64,000 bases of DNA from Archilochus colubris. Taxonomy: Eukaryota; Chordata; Aves; Apodiformes; Trochilidae. Each line of letters opens with the position of its first letter. Position 1 is the stretch's first letter. Made by a program: the position numbers and the translations under genes. Shown piece after piece: positions 41,337-54,157 of this stretch. The notes below the pieces were generated by a model, which had not been told where the DNA came from, ran no database searches, and worked only from the letters and a program-made list of their open reading frames with translations. The stretch is taken from assembly GCA_023079485.1 (NCBI GenBank), contig CM041084.1:107780967-107844966 (forward strand), written 5' to 3'.

Positions 41337-41879
41337 TTCTCCCACTCTACTCTACTCTTGTGAGACCCCACCTGGAGTGTGGCATCCATTTCTGAAGCCC
41401 CTTTTACAGGATGGACATGGACATGTACGTCCAGAGAAGGACCACAAGGATGATCAGAGGGATGGAGCACCTCTCCTACAAGGACAGACTGAGTTGGGGT
41501 TATTCAGTCTGGAGAAGAGAAGGCTTTGAGGAGACCTTATTGTAGCCTTGCAGTATCTGAAGGAGGCTACAAGAAAGCTGGTGAGGGACTTTTTAGGATG
41601 CCAGGTAGTGATAGGACACAGGGGAATGGATTCAAACTGGAGGAGGGCAGATTCAGGTTAGATGTTAGGAAGAAGTTCTTCACCATGAGGGTGGTGAGAC
41701 ACTGGCACAGGTTGCCCAGAGAGGTGGAAGCCCCATCCCTGAAAGTTTTTAAGTCCAGGCTGGACAGGGCTCTGAGCAACCTGATCTGGTGGGAGGTGTC
41801 CCTGCCCATGGCAGGGGGATTAGTACTAGATGATCTTAAAGGTCTCTTCCAACCCGGAAAATTCTTTGATTCTATGATC
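41337..41879 (+). mobile_element. CR1 LINE, 5'-truncated
   Basis: This encodes the end of the CR1 ORF2 protein in shifting frames, including LEEGRFRLDVRKKFF, MRVVRHWHRLPREVEAPS and LKVFKSRLDRALSNL at about 41630-41790. It is followed by the 3' untranslated tail and a terminal TTCTTTGATTCTATGAT repeat at 41862-41878. The 5' boundary is near CTCTACTCTTGTGAGACCCC. A frameshift near 41525 splits the frame. It is antisense to GAREM1 in intron 1. Confidence 0.92.
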
Positions 41880-41976
41880 ATACTCCAGAGTATCTGTTGG
41901 GTATTTATCCATGGAGAAATACTTCTATGAATGTCAGAGACTGATATACTAATAAAATAAATATTAAAGTAGGGTG

Positions 41977-41998
41977 GCTTGCTTGCTTGCTTGCTTGC
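41977..41998. repeat. GCTT tetranucleotide repeat
   Basis: Five and a half perfect GCTT units about 100 bases beyond the 3' end of the CR1 copy at 41337-41879. Confidence 0.9.
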
Positions 41999-44900
41999 GC
42001 TTTGACACTGTACATAGTTACCTAGCCAAATGTCAATGAGCTGTTCAGCCTGACATGCTATTTCTTCCACAAAAATAAAACTTACACTGGGCTACGATGT
42101 AGGTCAGAGGAAAAAGTTCATTAGGTGGAGAACATCATCTTAATTTTCCAGTTTGAAGTGGCACCAAGAATTTGTATGGGAGGGAAAAAAAAAAAATCAC
42201 ATCCTTGTAGCATTCCCTAATAGAGGCAGGAAAAAAACCTCCGCAAATATTTTATTTCATGAAGAATCCCACTTCCAGAAACATCAATGAGCACTGGATC
42301 CACAAAGACTGAAAATTTCATGGGATTTTTTTTTGTCGCTATGATTGAATTGATGCTTGCAAGAACTACTCCTACATAAAATGCCTAATGAGAAAGAAGT
42401 AAAGAGAACATGTAGCTGTAGAAAACACCACTACTGCTACCAAAGAAAAACGTGCTTTGATATTTTTTCTATTTTGTCATTCTGTAAAGACACAAAAAAT
42501 AAATATGGACTGCCAGCGAGTTAAGCAGGTAAACAGGAGTTTCTAGGAGCGAGATGGAAAAAAAAAATCCAACCAAAACAAACCAACCTATGTTAAAATT
42601 TAAACATGTCAGGGCTATAAAATGTAGTGCCCTAAATTTTTAATTTAAAGTGGTCAGATTCATTAGGAAAGTCTGAGAGTGGTCTCATCTAACTGTGTCT
42701 GAACATAGTGGAAAAGATGAAGAGAGAGGGCTCCATCACCAGCCACACAACCTTTTCAACTTGAAACACAAAGATCTGCAATAAAAACTGCAGGCGTATC
42801 TAGGGCAGTTGATAATCTGTCTCACTTTTCAGTTTCCCTTCTTCCTTCTCAAACAATTTCCTGGGTAGTTTTAAATATGTGCATCCATTTAATGGTTCCA
42901 TTCCTGCAGCACATTCATTTGTGCTGGTTCCCAGTCTCTGGACCAACCAGTATTTCTGTCATGATTCAAACTGCAATCAAACACCCTTCTCTCAAAGAAA
43001 TCTAAAGCAATACTGACTTGACCTTCCATCAAGTGCATAGACTCCACATCCTTCAGTGGATGAAAGGCTTCCCCTGACAGCATAAGGGGAAGTCATAAAA
43101 TCATTTTAAGATGATTTATATCCTTCCTTCCTTTGTGAAAAGCAAGAGAGGGAAAAAGCTGCAACTGAAGCAGGGAACATCAGGGAAGATTGGTTTAAAA
43201 TCTTATATAGTGTCTCTCATATTAAGATTCAACTAATTGGTCTTCAGAGTTGCTTTTTACATTACAAAAGATCATTTTTTTAAAAAACAAAGTGCTTTCC
43301 CTTTTTAGAAATATATTTTTAATTGAGCCACCAGGGAGCCCAGGCATCAAAGTCAGGTTGTGCCTCACAAACTCACCAAGAGTTCTGGACTGCCTCTTTG
43401 ATACTCAACTACAGAGGCCATGTAGGAATGCTGTATGCTCAGCAAAAGAATCCAAGCCTGTCCAGCCCAGACTGAGACACTCAGATGCCCAAAATTGGTC
43501 ACCAGCAGCAATGTCCATTACTAGTAATTACACTTGTCTCCACCTTGGATGGTGAAGGGAGAGACACTGAATCTTCTTGTACCTTCAGGAAGGGCTGAGC
43601 AAGGTGCAGTTTCCCAAGAAACAGTTTGTACAAAATTAAACCTGTCCCCTCTGTACATCTTTTTGCTGGGATGAAACACAACTGTTGTTGGCTATGGTTG
43701 ACCATGCTGCAACACTTTTCAGTCATGTCTGAACAATAGAGTATACAGGGAGCCCAGAGTATACTGAAGCCCAGGCTTCAGTGATCCTATCTGCTCAGTG
43801 GGGAAGGGGCAAGGACAGTATCACCCTGCGGCTGCCAGACACCCCTACCTGTGCTGCTTTGTGCTTTGATGTAATCCTTCACCCTCATAATACTGTGATC
43901 AAACTTTGCTCTGGGTGACCATTAAGTATTTCCCAATGAAGAGAAAGAAGATAAGGCTTCATTTCTGTAATTCCCAATCCTTCTGCAAAAGCCTGATACA
44001 ATCAAATTGCTTGAATCCAACCGAGGCTGAGCTCAACCTACCACCCACTAATACCTAACAAGAGAGTAGAGACTCCCATCCCCCTATTCTTTTTATGCCT
44101 GCCAGCAGGAAGACAGATTTATTTCTTCAGGATTAGCATTTTGCTATTGGAATGACTGGATATACCAGTACTGTTGCAACAAATCAGCATAAACCATAAT
44201 CTTGTTACAAGCCGATGGGACAGATTAATCCGCTGAAAAATCCAGTTTGTTCCAAGACAAGCTTTGCTCTAGCTGCACATTCACAGAGACAGTATCTCAG
44301 TCTTAAAAACAAAAACCTGTTTGACCTACTGCAGGGAAGAGGAACACAAATATTTTAAATAAACACCAAGGGGAATTCTGGTGCCACTGCCACTAATGGT
44401 AAATGCTCTGCTGACTTTAGCAAACTCACACTTTGAACCTTGGCATCTCGCTTTCTTTGTGCTCATAAGAAAACTAAGGGGCAAAAACCCCTCCCAAAGA
44501 GTAACAATATAGATTTCATTGAGCTTTGTTTGTGTTTGTTTCATGCCTTCAGAACAAACATCCCAGAATGAGAAACCTTATTTTTTATGAACTTAAGCCA
44601 AGCAAGCCAAAACACATCTTTCAACACAGACTGCTCTCCACTCCTACACGGGAGGAAAAAAACCCACAACATCCTAACATTTGCATTGAAAAATACTTGA
44701 AAAAAACAGTAACTTTCTGTTGCTATCATAATTACTCTTCTTATTAGTGTTGAGCATCACCACATGTAACTGCAGATTTGCTGTATCCTCACAACAGATT
44801 TAGCTGTATGATTGATCCAACAGAAGTCAATCACCATGGCTACTTACAAAGCATACTAGAAAGTAACAGGAATTCTTTAAACTACCCCTACAGCATGCAA

Positions 44901-47074
44901 CATGTTGAATACTGCCAACTACTTATGGTATCTTGCATTTGAAGGAAAAAAAATTTAAAATATATCTTTGAATCACTCAACTGAAAAGTAAGATTCTTAT
45001 GGAACAAAGATCTCTGGTTCTGAAGTCACCTAAGATCACAAACGTGAAGTGCTATGGATAAGAGCAGAGATCATCAAGTTAACTCCAATTAAAATGCTGG
45101 TTAGAAATATGGAGAAGAAGAAAGCTAAATAACTTTTAATTGCGTGCAAGAAATGTTCCAGCCTAATTTAGTGTTACCACAGAAGGTAAGAGAAAGAAAT
45201 TTTTAATGTTGGTATCACAGTTTACTTTTGATTTGAACTCTTGTGGCCAAAGTCAGGAAAAAAATACCAAAACAAAACTACAGCAGCAATGATATTTCTC
45301 AGCAGCTTTTGCCATCCAAATCAGCACCTTTAAATACAATGCTAGAAGAGGTGAGGTTTTCTTTTGCTAAAGGCAAGCACTCCTCATGCTAGAAAACTCC
45401 TGCTTAGATGTACCTACACACATTATGAGGATGTACTTCCAAGTGCCTGTTTAGTATCATGTACATAGTTGGAGAAGCTGAATACTTAGTGCTGGGAGGT
45501 CACCATTTAGCATTGCATTAGATGCTTTTACTGGCTTCCTACTTGTTCCCAAGCATAGATACAGAAGGGTTGCTTTAATCAATAAAACCAAAAGCAGCTG
45601 CACACCTTAGCTGCTGCAAAAGTCATCTCTCCCCACACGCAATGGCTGGGAGTCTGGTCAGGGAAGTCTGGATAAAACTCTCCAGATTCAGGATGTCAAT
45701 GAAGAGAATTTTGACCCTACCAATCTCATGGATCTAAGGCATAGAACTGGATTCTAGATGGCCCAGGCAGACAGAAAAGCAGCCTATTCATTCAGGCCTT
45801 TCCTGGGCACAGCACAAGAGCCGGGGAGCTCTCATTGTCAGTTATTTATGACTAGATGGTATTTTAAAATAGTACTCAAGCAAACATGCTCATTCCTCTC
45901 ATTATATATCCCAAGTCCTAAAGAGACACTATGCTGCTTTGTGTTGCACAGCAGTGATCCCTGTTTGAACTTGGGGCATCTTGGACAGGATCCCAATTAA
46001 AAATAAAGTAGCCAAAATCCAGGACCTGCTCAAAAGCATAGTTTTCTTTGGCTCTGAAAGAAATCATTACACTTTAATTTGCCTCTGATTTTCCCCCCCT
46101 TCATCCCCAGCCTCACCAAGCCTGGGTAACGATGGAATAAAAACAGCTGGAAGCAAAGCAAAAGTTCAGCTCTGCTCTGAAGTCGGGTTGCCACCTGGCT
46201 GCTTGCCCAGTGGCCTGGCCCATATTCCGGTGCCCTCAGAGACTGCGCAGGCACTCATTGATCATGCACACACAGAACCCTCCTCTCAGGGCTGCTGTTG
46301 CCTTTGCATTTTAGCCTTGCCTATCCTACCCCTTCTGGGCGACCTGGAAAAATAAAGTATCACTAATAAGAGGGTAATGTCTCTTCAAACATGGGCTGAT
46401 CAAATACACGTATAGAAATTTCGGATGTGCAACTGGAATTAGGGATCTGTTTGGTTTGGTTACATCCTGGTACAGCAAGAATATCTGAGCAATATGAGAA
46501 TACAAAAAAAAGTGGAATGCAATCCTAGTCCTAACCCTGAATGCAATTTATTTTCATTGTCTCAGCTAAACCTACACTTGAAATGTAATGTATAAAGAGA
46601 ATGGCTTTGTTTTTAATAAAACATAAGGGATAGGTGAATATCATCCCTTTGGTAGGAAAGCTACTTTTGGTGAGCAGCATGCAGAATGGAGAGTGAAGAA
46701 AAGCCCATCATGCCTCACTTCTCCCATGAGGGCATATCTATCTTTGCCCACCAGCCATTTGATCACAGACAGAAAATATTTTGCTAGATACTGACAGGAA
46801 CTGAAATGATACTTGACAGCGTAACCTATAAAACACGCAACAGAAATGATCCTTTCCTCGAGCTTGCCCTACATTCAGCTCTGGCAGTGCTGCAGCTTTG
46901 CTGCTTCTCTGCAGCCACATCCTGGGTTCAGTGTTTGCAGTAACACACAGGTGTAACTCGTCACATCTTGTGTTTTCATATGGAACCCTATCATCTCTCT
47001 GAGTTACATATGCACCATTGCTTTCTGTATTTTCCTGCTATGAGCACAGTGTAGCTTCAGAGTTGGAGACAAAG

Positions 47075-47089
47075 AAAAAAAAAAAAAAA
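47075..47089. repeat. Poly(A) run, 15 A
   Basis: An uninterrupted A tract in intron 1. Confidence 0.85.
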
Positions 47090-48390
47090 GCCTGACCACA
47101 GTGAATTTACATAAAGGCAACTGAGACAAGATCTTAGTGATTACTCAGTGTGTGTGGTTATGGCCCCCTTCAAAGAGGAAAAGGGGAATTTTGACCTTTC
47201 ATTAAATAGAAGCCTGAACACGACTGTTAAGAAATAAGCAGGAATAATTAAGTGCTTTGGAAACCAGTCTTCCAACTAGGATATATACACACAAGATTCT
47301 CCTTCCAGCTAGTCACATAGCAAATGAGCAGAGATTACCATGATTCTTACAAATAAACAGCATCTCCACTCGCATTCTCGAAGTCAAGCAAGCAGTCAGT
47401 GCCGGCTGACAAAAGAAAGCATTGCATGCAAAGCCTATGGATTCCTGCTCCAGTCCTGTCAGCAAAACTCCCTTTACTGAAGTTAAAACAAACAGCATGT
47501 CAACAGCAAAGCACAAGACCACACGCAGGGAGATCCCATGTTATCTGCTCTGATGTGACCAACCTCTTTGCAGCGAAGACAAGAACACCTCTCTCCTTCC
47601 AACAGCAATGAGCTGTAGTTCCAATCTGGTCTCAGTCACCAGAAACTTTCAAGCCTGTAGAAGTCTCTGAAATAATTTTCCCTGCTTCTTCACCTCTGGT
47701 AGAACATACCCAACTATCACTCCTGGTACACTCACAGCCAAACATCATGCTGCTGCCTTGTCCAAGAAATACCCCGATTTCCTTCAAGATGAGGGAAAAG
47801 AAAAGGGCATTCAGGAAAAAGATAAGGGCATGGAGGGATTGAGAAACAGAGTATGTGCAGGAGCTGCAAGGAGCTTAAGGACAAGACAAGAAGACAACAG
47901 CAACATGCTAGTAATGCTGGAAAAGGTGAAAGGAAGGACTATCCTACCTAAAGGTAAGAAAGGAAAATAGAAAAATGGAAGAAGCTCCTTGCACTGCTCT
48001 GTTCTGTTATTGCTAGACAGTGTTGGGTGTTTCACCTTAGAGTAACTCTGGCAACAACTGCAGGTAACTTGCAACACCTACTGGAAGCCCCTAAGTGCAG
48101 GACAGCTGCCTGGTGGATGGACTGAATGACACAGACTGGAGCAAAGGGGTCCTTGAATCCAACTGTCCCCCAAAGCGACTCACTTGAAAGATGCAACAGG
48201 AAAGTTGGACATGAAAAAGAGATGTGCACACACATCTTTCGCACACATCTTTTTTTCTCCTTTAGATAAAAAAGCTTCCTTGATCTTCCCACACCAATCT
48301 TTTCATCTCCCAAATGGTGAGGTGCCAAGGAACATCAGGAATAGTCAATGCTTGCTTTGAGTGGGTCAGATAAGTAAAACTGCCAGTTGG

Positions 48391-48410
48391 AACAACAACA
48401 ACAACAAAAA
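48391..48410. repeat. CAA trinucleotide repeat
   Basis: About five AAC/CAA units ending in an A run. Confidence 0.8.
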
Positions 48411-50884
48411 GTATGCAAACAGAAACACAAAACACATGGGAGTGGGTACCCAAACATTTGCAGATTACTTTGAAATAGTTCCTGGAAGTTAATCTAGTAA
48501 CTGAGTATTTAGAGTGTATTACTCTTACAAACCCAGCTGTCAGGTGAGTGTGTCATTGCTGCATCAGTCCAGCAGCACCACACCAGTAGCATGACAAGGG
48601 GGAAGACACTGGAAGGACCAGCAGGCACAAGTTGGAAATGATCGCTTAAGGTACCCACAGGGACCTCCCTCTGCTTGTACCCTCGGATTGGTCTTGGGCA
48701 CAAAATCTCTCTCTTACAGGACAGAGTGAATAAGCAGTTCAGGATGGTTAATCTCTAGACTCCCCACAACTAACTTACACCCTTCTTGCAGAGAGGGGAA
48801 TGATGTCCCCATGCAGCCTCACATCCAGCATTTTGCCTTTAGGGGACACACACCCTGCACTGCTCCCCAGCTGCTGGCTGCAGCCCCCAGCCCTTCTCTG
48901 GGAACCTGCCACCCACTGAGCTACATCCTCCCCCACACCAGGCACACGTTTTGTCATGAACACACAGAGAAAGAGAGCAGAGCAGCACACTGCATGTACA
49001 AGACTGTCAAAAGGGGCTTTCAGTCCCTTACTTCAGTCCATTTTCTTCCCAGTCCTCCAGCTCTCACCTGTAAACAGAACTTCCCCAACCTCCATGTTGC
49101 CACCGCTTTGCCAGAAAGGTTTCTTCTGTTCATTTCACACATGCTATGGCAGCATGTTGTGTAAAATTTACATTTGAGAAACTAAGGTCCAGCCCTAGTG
49201 TGAGGCAATTCCAGTGTGAACTTAAGTTCATACATAAGTATGGACCGCATTTATGTCTTTACCATTGGTTCTCTTTAGGAGCCCAGCAACATCACCCTAG
49301 GGCAAAGAAATACCCACAAGTCTCAGTTCATTCAGGGGCTCCCCAAGGCACCTGAGCCCACAGCCCCAACATCTCTCACTGGTCACGTTGGGTCTGCATT
49401 GCAGGTTGGTCCAGACACTTGGTATGAGCTTTGCTGGCTCAGGAGCATCATCCCCCACACAACAGACTTGGCTTGCAAATGACTCAGGATTCGGCAGTTC
49501 TTGCTCCCACAACTTCTGTAACACCTCTATTCTTGTTTCTCTGGCCTTCTCTGTTGGTATTAGAACCTTGTACAAGCTAAACACATCTCCTTCTCTCCAC
49601 CAGTCCACCAACCTCTTTCTGAAGGTCAAGTTTCTGACCACTCCTTTGCACAAGCTGAAAACCAAAGCAAAGTATGGGATGAGGAGGCTTGGGCTCCAAA
49701 CCCTCCCAACCCCCAGAAGACATTTCTACCCCCAGCATGCAGCAACAAGCCTGATGGGGCGATACATCATGAGGCAGCAGTGCAGGCAGCATCGAGATGG
49801 AGCAGCTCTTCTTGCTGATGCAATGCCTTAGCCAAGCATGCAGGTGCTCTGGCAAAGCTGAGAATATTAGCAGTGTTATGCTGACGTGCACACTGCCACA
49901 AAGACTGCAAAGCAGAGGTGGCCCTGATCGTCAGCAAAGACATACTCTTCAGCTTGCTTCTGTACCTCAATTTTACATTTTCCATGCTAGGCCTTCAGAC
50001 TAGCAGATCCAGCTTACAAGAGAAGGTGCAGTGAAGTCAGCTCTGCAAGCTTTTTATACTATAAATGGTATGAAAAATCACAAACCGCAAATGCAATGTA
50101 AAACTCCTTCCAAAGGGAAGCACTACTAAAAGCAAAAATTTCAGACTTGAAATATTGGCTGACTAGGTTTTATGAAGGTTGGTTTTGAGTCATATGCAAT
50201 CCACATTATGATGATGAATATTTTCCTATAGGGGAGAGACTTAATCTTCCCTAATCCAACCAACTTGTTACTCCTAATGCCAAAAGGAAATGCAGCAACA
50301 CCCATGCCCTTCCAATGCTGACAAACCACCACTGGAATGACTGGAACATGCTGTAGCTCTTCCCACAACTTCCATCAAATCCTGGAGCACCAGACCACAT
50401 TGTCCAATATCCTCCAGCACTTTGTCTTGGCATACTCCCTGGAGTTGCCTTTGCTGGGTGATTACAGGGAGTGCCAATTCACATAATAACCAAACCCAGG
50501 AACACCTAGTCCCAGAACAGCACTGACAGACAAAGCATAAAACAACAAAAGCCTTTTCTCCTGTGCTGGACTTGTACCATTCCTTACTACCGTATCTTGC
50601 AACAGCAGCACATAATTCATCAAACCACATTTGTTTTAAGATTAGGGGTCTTACTACCTGATCAAAACACCTTCATTCCTTTGATTTTATGTACATCTTG
50701 TGCTTTATCTGAATGTTACGTGTTATTAAATGAAGAAGGAAAAAAACCCCCAAACGACAATAAAAAACCAAAACCCAAGGCACTAAGCTTCCTCTAAGAC
50801 TTTAACCATGGATTTCAAGTTACAGCACCTAAATTCCAGTAAAGGAAAGTAAAATGTTTTTTCACCTTCTGATACACCTGAGGG

Positions 50885-51702
50885 ACAGGACACCATCCAG
50901 AGGGATCTGGGTAAGCTTGAGAAGAGGGCCTGTGCAAACCTCACAAAATTCCAAAATGCCAAGCGCAAAGGTCCAGCACCTGGGTCAAGCCAACCTCCAG
51001 TACCAATACAGGCTGGGGAAAGAAAGGAATGAGAGAAGTCCTTTGGAGAAGGGCTTGGGAATATTGGTGTATGATAAGCTGGACCGGAGCCAGGAATGTG
51101 GGCTCACAGACCAGAAAGCCAACAGTACCCTGGACTGCAGCAAAAGAAGTGTGGCCACCAGGTCAAAGGAGGTGGGTCAGACCCCACCTGGAATACTGTG
51201 TCCAGTTCTGGGACGCACAAGACAGGAAGGACATGGAGCTATTGGAGCAAGTCCAGAGGAGGGCCACAAAGATGATCAGAGGGCTGGAGAGCACCCCTCT
51301 GGTGGGACACACTGAGTGAGTTGGGGTTGCTCAGCCTGGAGAAGAGAAGGTTTCAGGGAGACCTTGAAGCAGCCTTCCAGTTCTTGAAGAGGGCTAGAGG
51401 AAAGCTGGGTACAAGTTTTTTAGCAAGACCTATTGTGAAAGGACAAGGGGTAATGAATGGTTTTAAACCAAAAGAACATAGATTCAGACTACATATAGGG
51501 AAGAAATTATTTCTTATGAGGGTGGTGAGACACTGGAATAGGCTCCACAGAGAGGTATCCCCATCTCCAGTGGTGTGTGAAAGATGTGTAGGTGTGGTGC
51601 TTAGGAATATGGCCTAGCACTGGATTTGGGAGGGTTAGGTTAATGGTTGGAATCAATGGTCTTAAAAGTCTTTTCCAACCAGAATGAGTGATTCTGTGAT
51701 AG
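50885..51702 (+). mobile_element. CR1 LINE, 5'-truncated, frame broken
   Basis: The copy starts in the reverse-transcriptase domain near a segment matching CATCCAGAGGGATCTGGG and runs through the C terminus. Visible motifs include LEQVQRRATKMIRGLE, MGLLSLEKRRFQGDLEAAF and MRVVRHWNRLHREV, which lie in at least two frames with a stop near 51316. It ends with a 3' tail carrying a TGTAGGTGTGGTGCTTAGGA block and a degraded terminal repeat (GAGTGATTCTGTGAT). It is antisense to GAREM1. Confidence 0.92.
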
Positions 51703-51822
51703 ATGCCCCATTCCTGGAAACACAACAGTCAATACTTTAGAAATTGAAACAAAGACCTATAAGTTTCACATCCTGTATGGCAGAAAAGAGTATTTTTAAA
51801 TTTAGAATTTTGTTTTAATTTT

Positions 51823-51836
51823 TATATATATATATA
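51823..51836. repeat. TA dinucleotide repeat
   Basis: Seven TA units about 120 bases beyond the 3' end of the CR1 copy at 50885-51702. Confidence 0.85.
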
Positions 51837-54137
51837 TGTGCATAAATAGAAGTTTATATTTATCAAGGAACAAATTTTGCATCTCAGCAGCCCTACCACA
51901 CTACCAAGGGTCCCGTGCAGCTCAAATGGCACACTGGTTAAAGAACATGCAGTACACACTATTGTGCACTAAATCATTGCCAAACATGAAAGCAACTCAA
52001 AGAAATAATGGGTATTTAGGTGTAAAACAACTATGCTGCTATGTACTCCTGGGGATAGGTGTTGCCAAGTTACTGGCTTCCATCTCCATGAGGGCACTAT
52101 AATCTTCACAGACACCATTCAGTAGCTGCAGATTTTAAATGAATTAAAAGCTTTTTCACTAAAATGTTTCTGGAACTCATCTCTGCCAGCAGGGGAAAAG
52201 GAAAAAACAAAATAGAACAATAAGAAAACAAAACAAAAAGCACACACCAGGAGCAGTGGTTAGGGGCAACTGGCTTGAGGGAAACAGTGGACCACAAGGT
52301 AAAGGAGGAAAGAAGCAGCAAGGAGGAGATGCTTCTGAGTTTACACTTTAGTGGCAGAACAGAGAGTATGAACAGCTGGGAGTTTCAAAGCAAGGAGAAA
52401 AAACAAACAAACAAAACCCACAAAAAACAAAGCAATGAAAAAACAAGCCATGTGGAAAGAGCACATTCTTGAGTAATTCAGCCTTCAAATCAGAGACACT
52501 TGTCTACCTGACAAATATATGAGAACTACCACCTAGCACAACACAGTGCACAACACACCTACAATGGGAAATCAGATCATGGTCATTGCCCAGGGTCTGT
52601 GCATATCTGATACCTTTTCCTTGGTCCTCTTCAAAGCTCTGCTCTACCCCCACGACTCCTCTGAAATATTTATTCAGTAGCAGACTACTGAGACATCCTG
52701 CACCAGCTTCTCAAAAGAGGGAGGTCACTCAAGACAAAGCAGGAATGGAAGCATTCAGGCCTTAAAAGAATATGTCTCTTTGTAGTTTCAAAGTATTGTT
52801 CAGCTGCAGAGATAACCTGGATTTGTAGAGTGACGCAATACCAAATATTCTTTATGTACACAGCCACACTGTTCTATTGAGTGTGATGTTCTTTGATAAG
52901 TGCAACGCTGCTCAGTTTCCAGGTATTTGGAATAGGAATAAGCCCTAAAGTAATGTGCTGCAGAGAACAATAGTCCCCTGAATGTGACTGTGGAAGATGG
53001 CCACCATCACGAAATGTTTTGAAACAGAATAGAAAAAGAGAATCTAAAATAAAATAAGTAAATAAATTCTCTTCATCCCCAGGAGCAGTAGCAGCATAAA
53101 CTCACTTTTACCCACTGCTGATATTCACAAAGAGCTCACTCACTCAGGGGTAGGAAAGAAGAAAACACCCTTTCAATTTGTTACCGATTTTATAGATTTT
53201 TCCTTTCTTTATAGCCACTAATTTTGTCATTTTATCTTACCGTGACCACACATTTAAACTGCATAGAGTATAATTTCCTTTGGAGTCTCAGTGGCTCATC
53301 ACAATCCACGGTCTCACTCTCAGCCAAATTCAGCATGGCTTCCCCACCATGCACAGCAGCAAATCACTTCTCTGTGAGTTGAGGACAAGTACCACGACTT
53401 TGATCCCAAGAGCATCAGTTTCCAAAACATCTTTTGTTTTAGAAAATGCATAAATGTGTTTATCTCTTGAGAGAAAATAATATATAAATAAAATCAAGAG
53501 GACCACATGCCTTCCTAATCCCTGAAACTTTAGTCTTTGTACACAACTTTGGAATTTCTGTGAACTCTTTCAAGTTCATACCCAATCTGTGGGTGAAAAC
53601 AACCTACTACCAAAGGCTGCTCTTTATGTGTGGGAGAACAGCAACAGTGGTTGGGGGAAAAGGAGTTCCACTATGAAAAAGAATGACAGACTCTTGGAGT
53701 CCAAAGGGAGCAGAGAGCTTCAAAGCTGAAACACTCTCAGCCTGAAGCTTAGCTCTATGCAAAGCATTATTTTCCAGATCTTAACTTTGACAGCATTTCT
53801 CTTTTACCCTCCAAAACCATCCTTGAAAAAAAGAATTAACAAAAAAACCCTTAAAGCCCCAAGATATTCATGTCTATCATTTTGGCACAGAGAGACAAGA
53901 GGCACAGCTTCACATTTAGCCTTCTAACTATCTGAAGAAAGCCAGTCCAAGCCTCATGTGCATCCCTGTTTTCTGGAAGCCCAGCAACGCTCACCTTTTG
54001 CCCTGTTCCAACAACCACACTCTGATAAGATCTCTTTCTGCTGCCGGTTCCCAGAGTGAAATCCTTTTCCCACTGAACCCACCCACAAACCTCTGGGTGT
54101 CACTGGGGTGGGATTCAGCTGTGACAAAGCACATCAA

Positions 54138-54157
54138 GGGGAGGGGGGGGGGGGGGG
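54138..54157. repeat. Poly(G) tract with 15 consecutive G
   Basis: Four G, one A and then fifteen uninterrupted G (54143-54157) on the plus strand. Further G runs follow within 20 bases (GGGGG at 54165-54169). It reads as poly(C) in the GAREM1 transcript. Confidence 0.9.

Noticed and set aside
49388..49831. A 147-residue plus-strand open frame in intron 1
   Set aside because: No recognisable motif. Overlapping open frames of similar quality run on the other strand, which is typical of non-coding DNA with locally higher GC.
50274..50630. A 118-residue minus-strand open frame just upstream of a CR1 copy
   Set aside because: It does not match CR1 protein or any family I recognise, has no splice signals of note, and competes with other frames in the same region.
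50854..51617. Open frames encoding reverse-transcriptase-like peptides, considered as host genes
   Set aside because: They are the decayed ORF2 C terminus of a CR1 LINE. The frames are shifted and end at the CR1 3' tail, as in the copies at 41337-41879 and 61868-62770.
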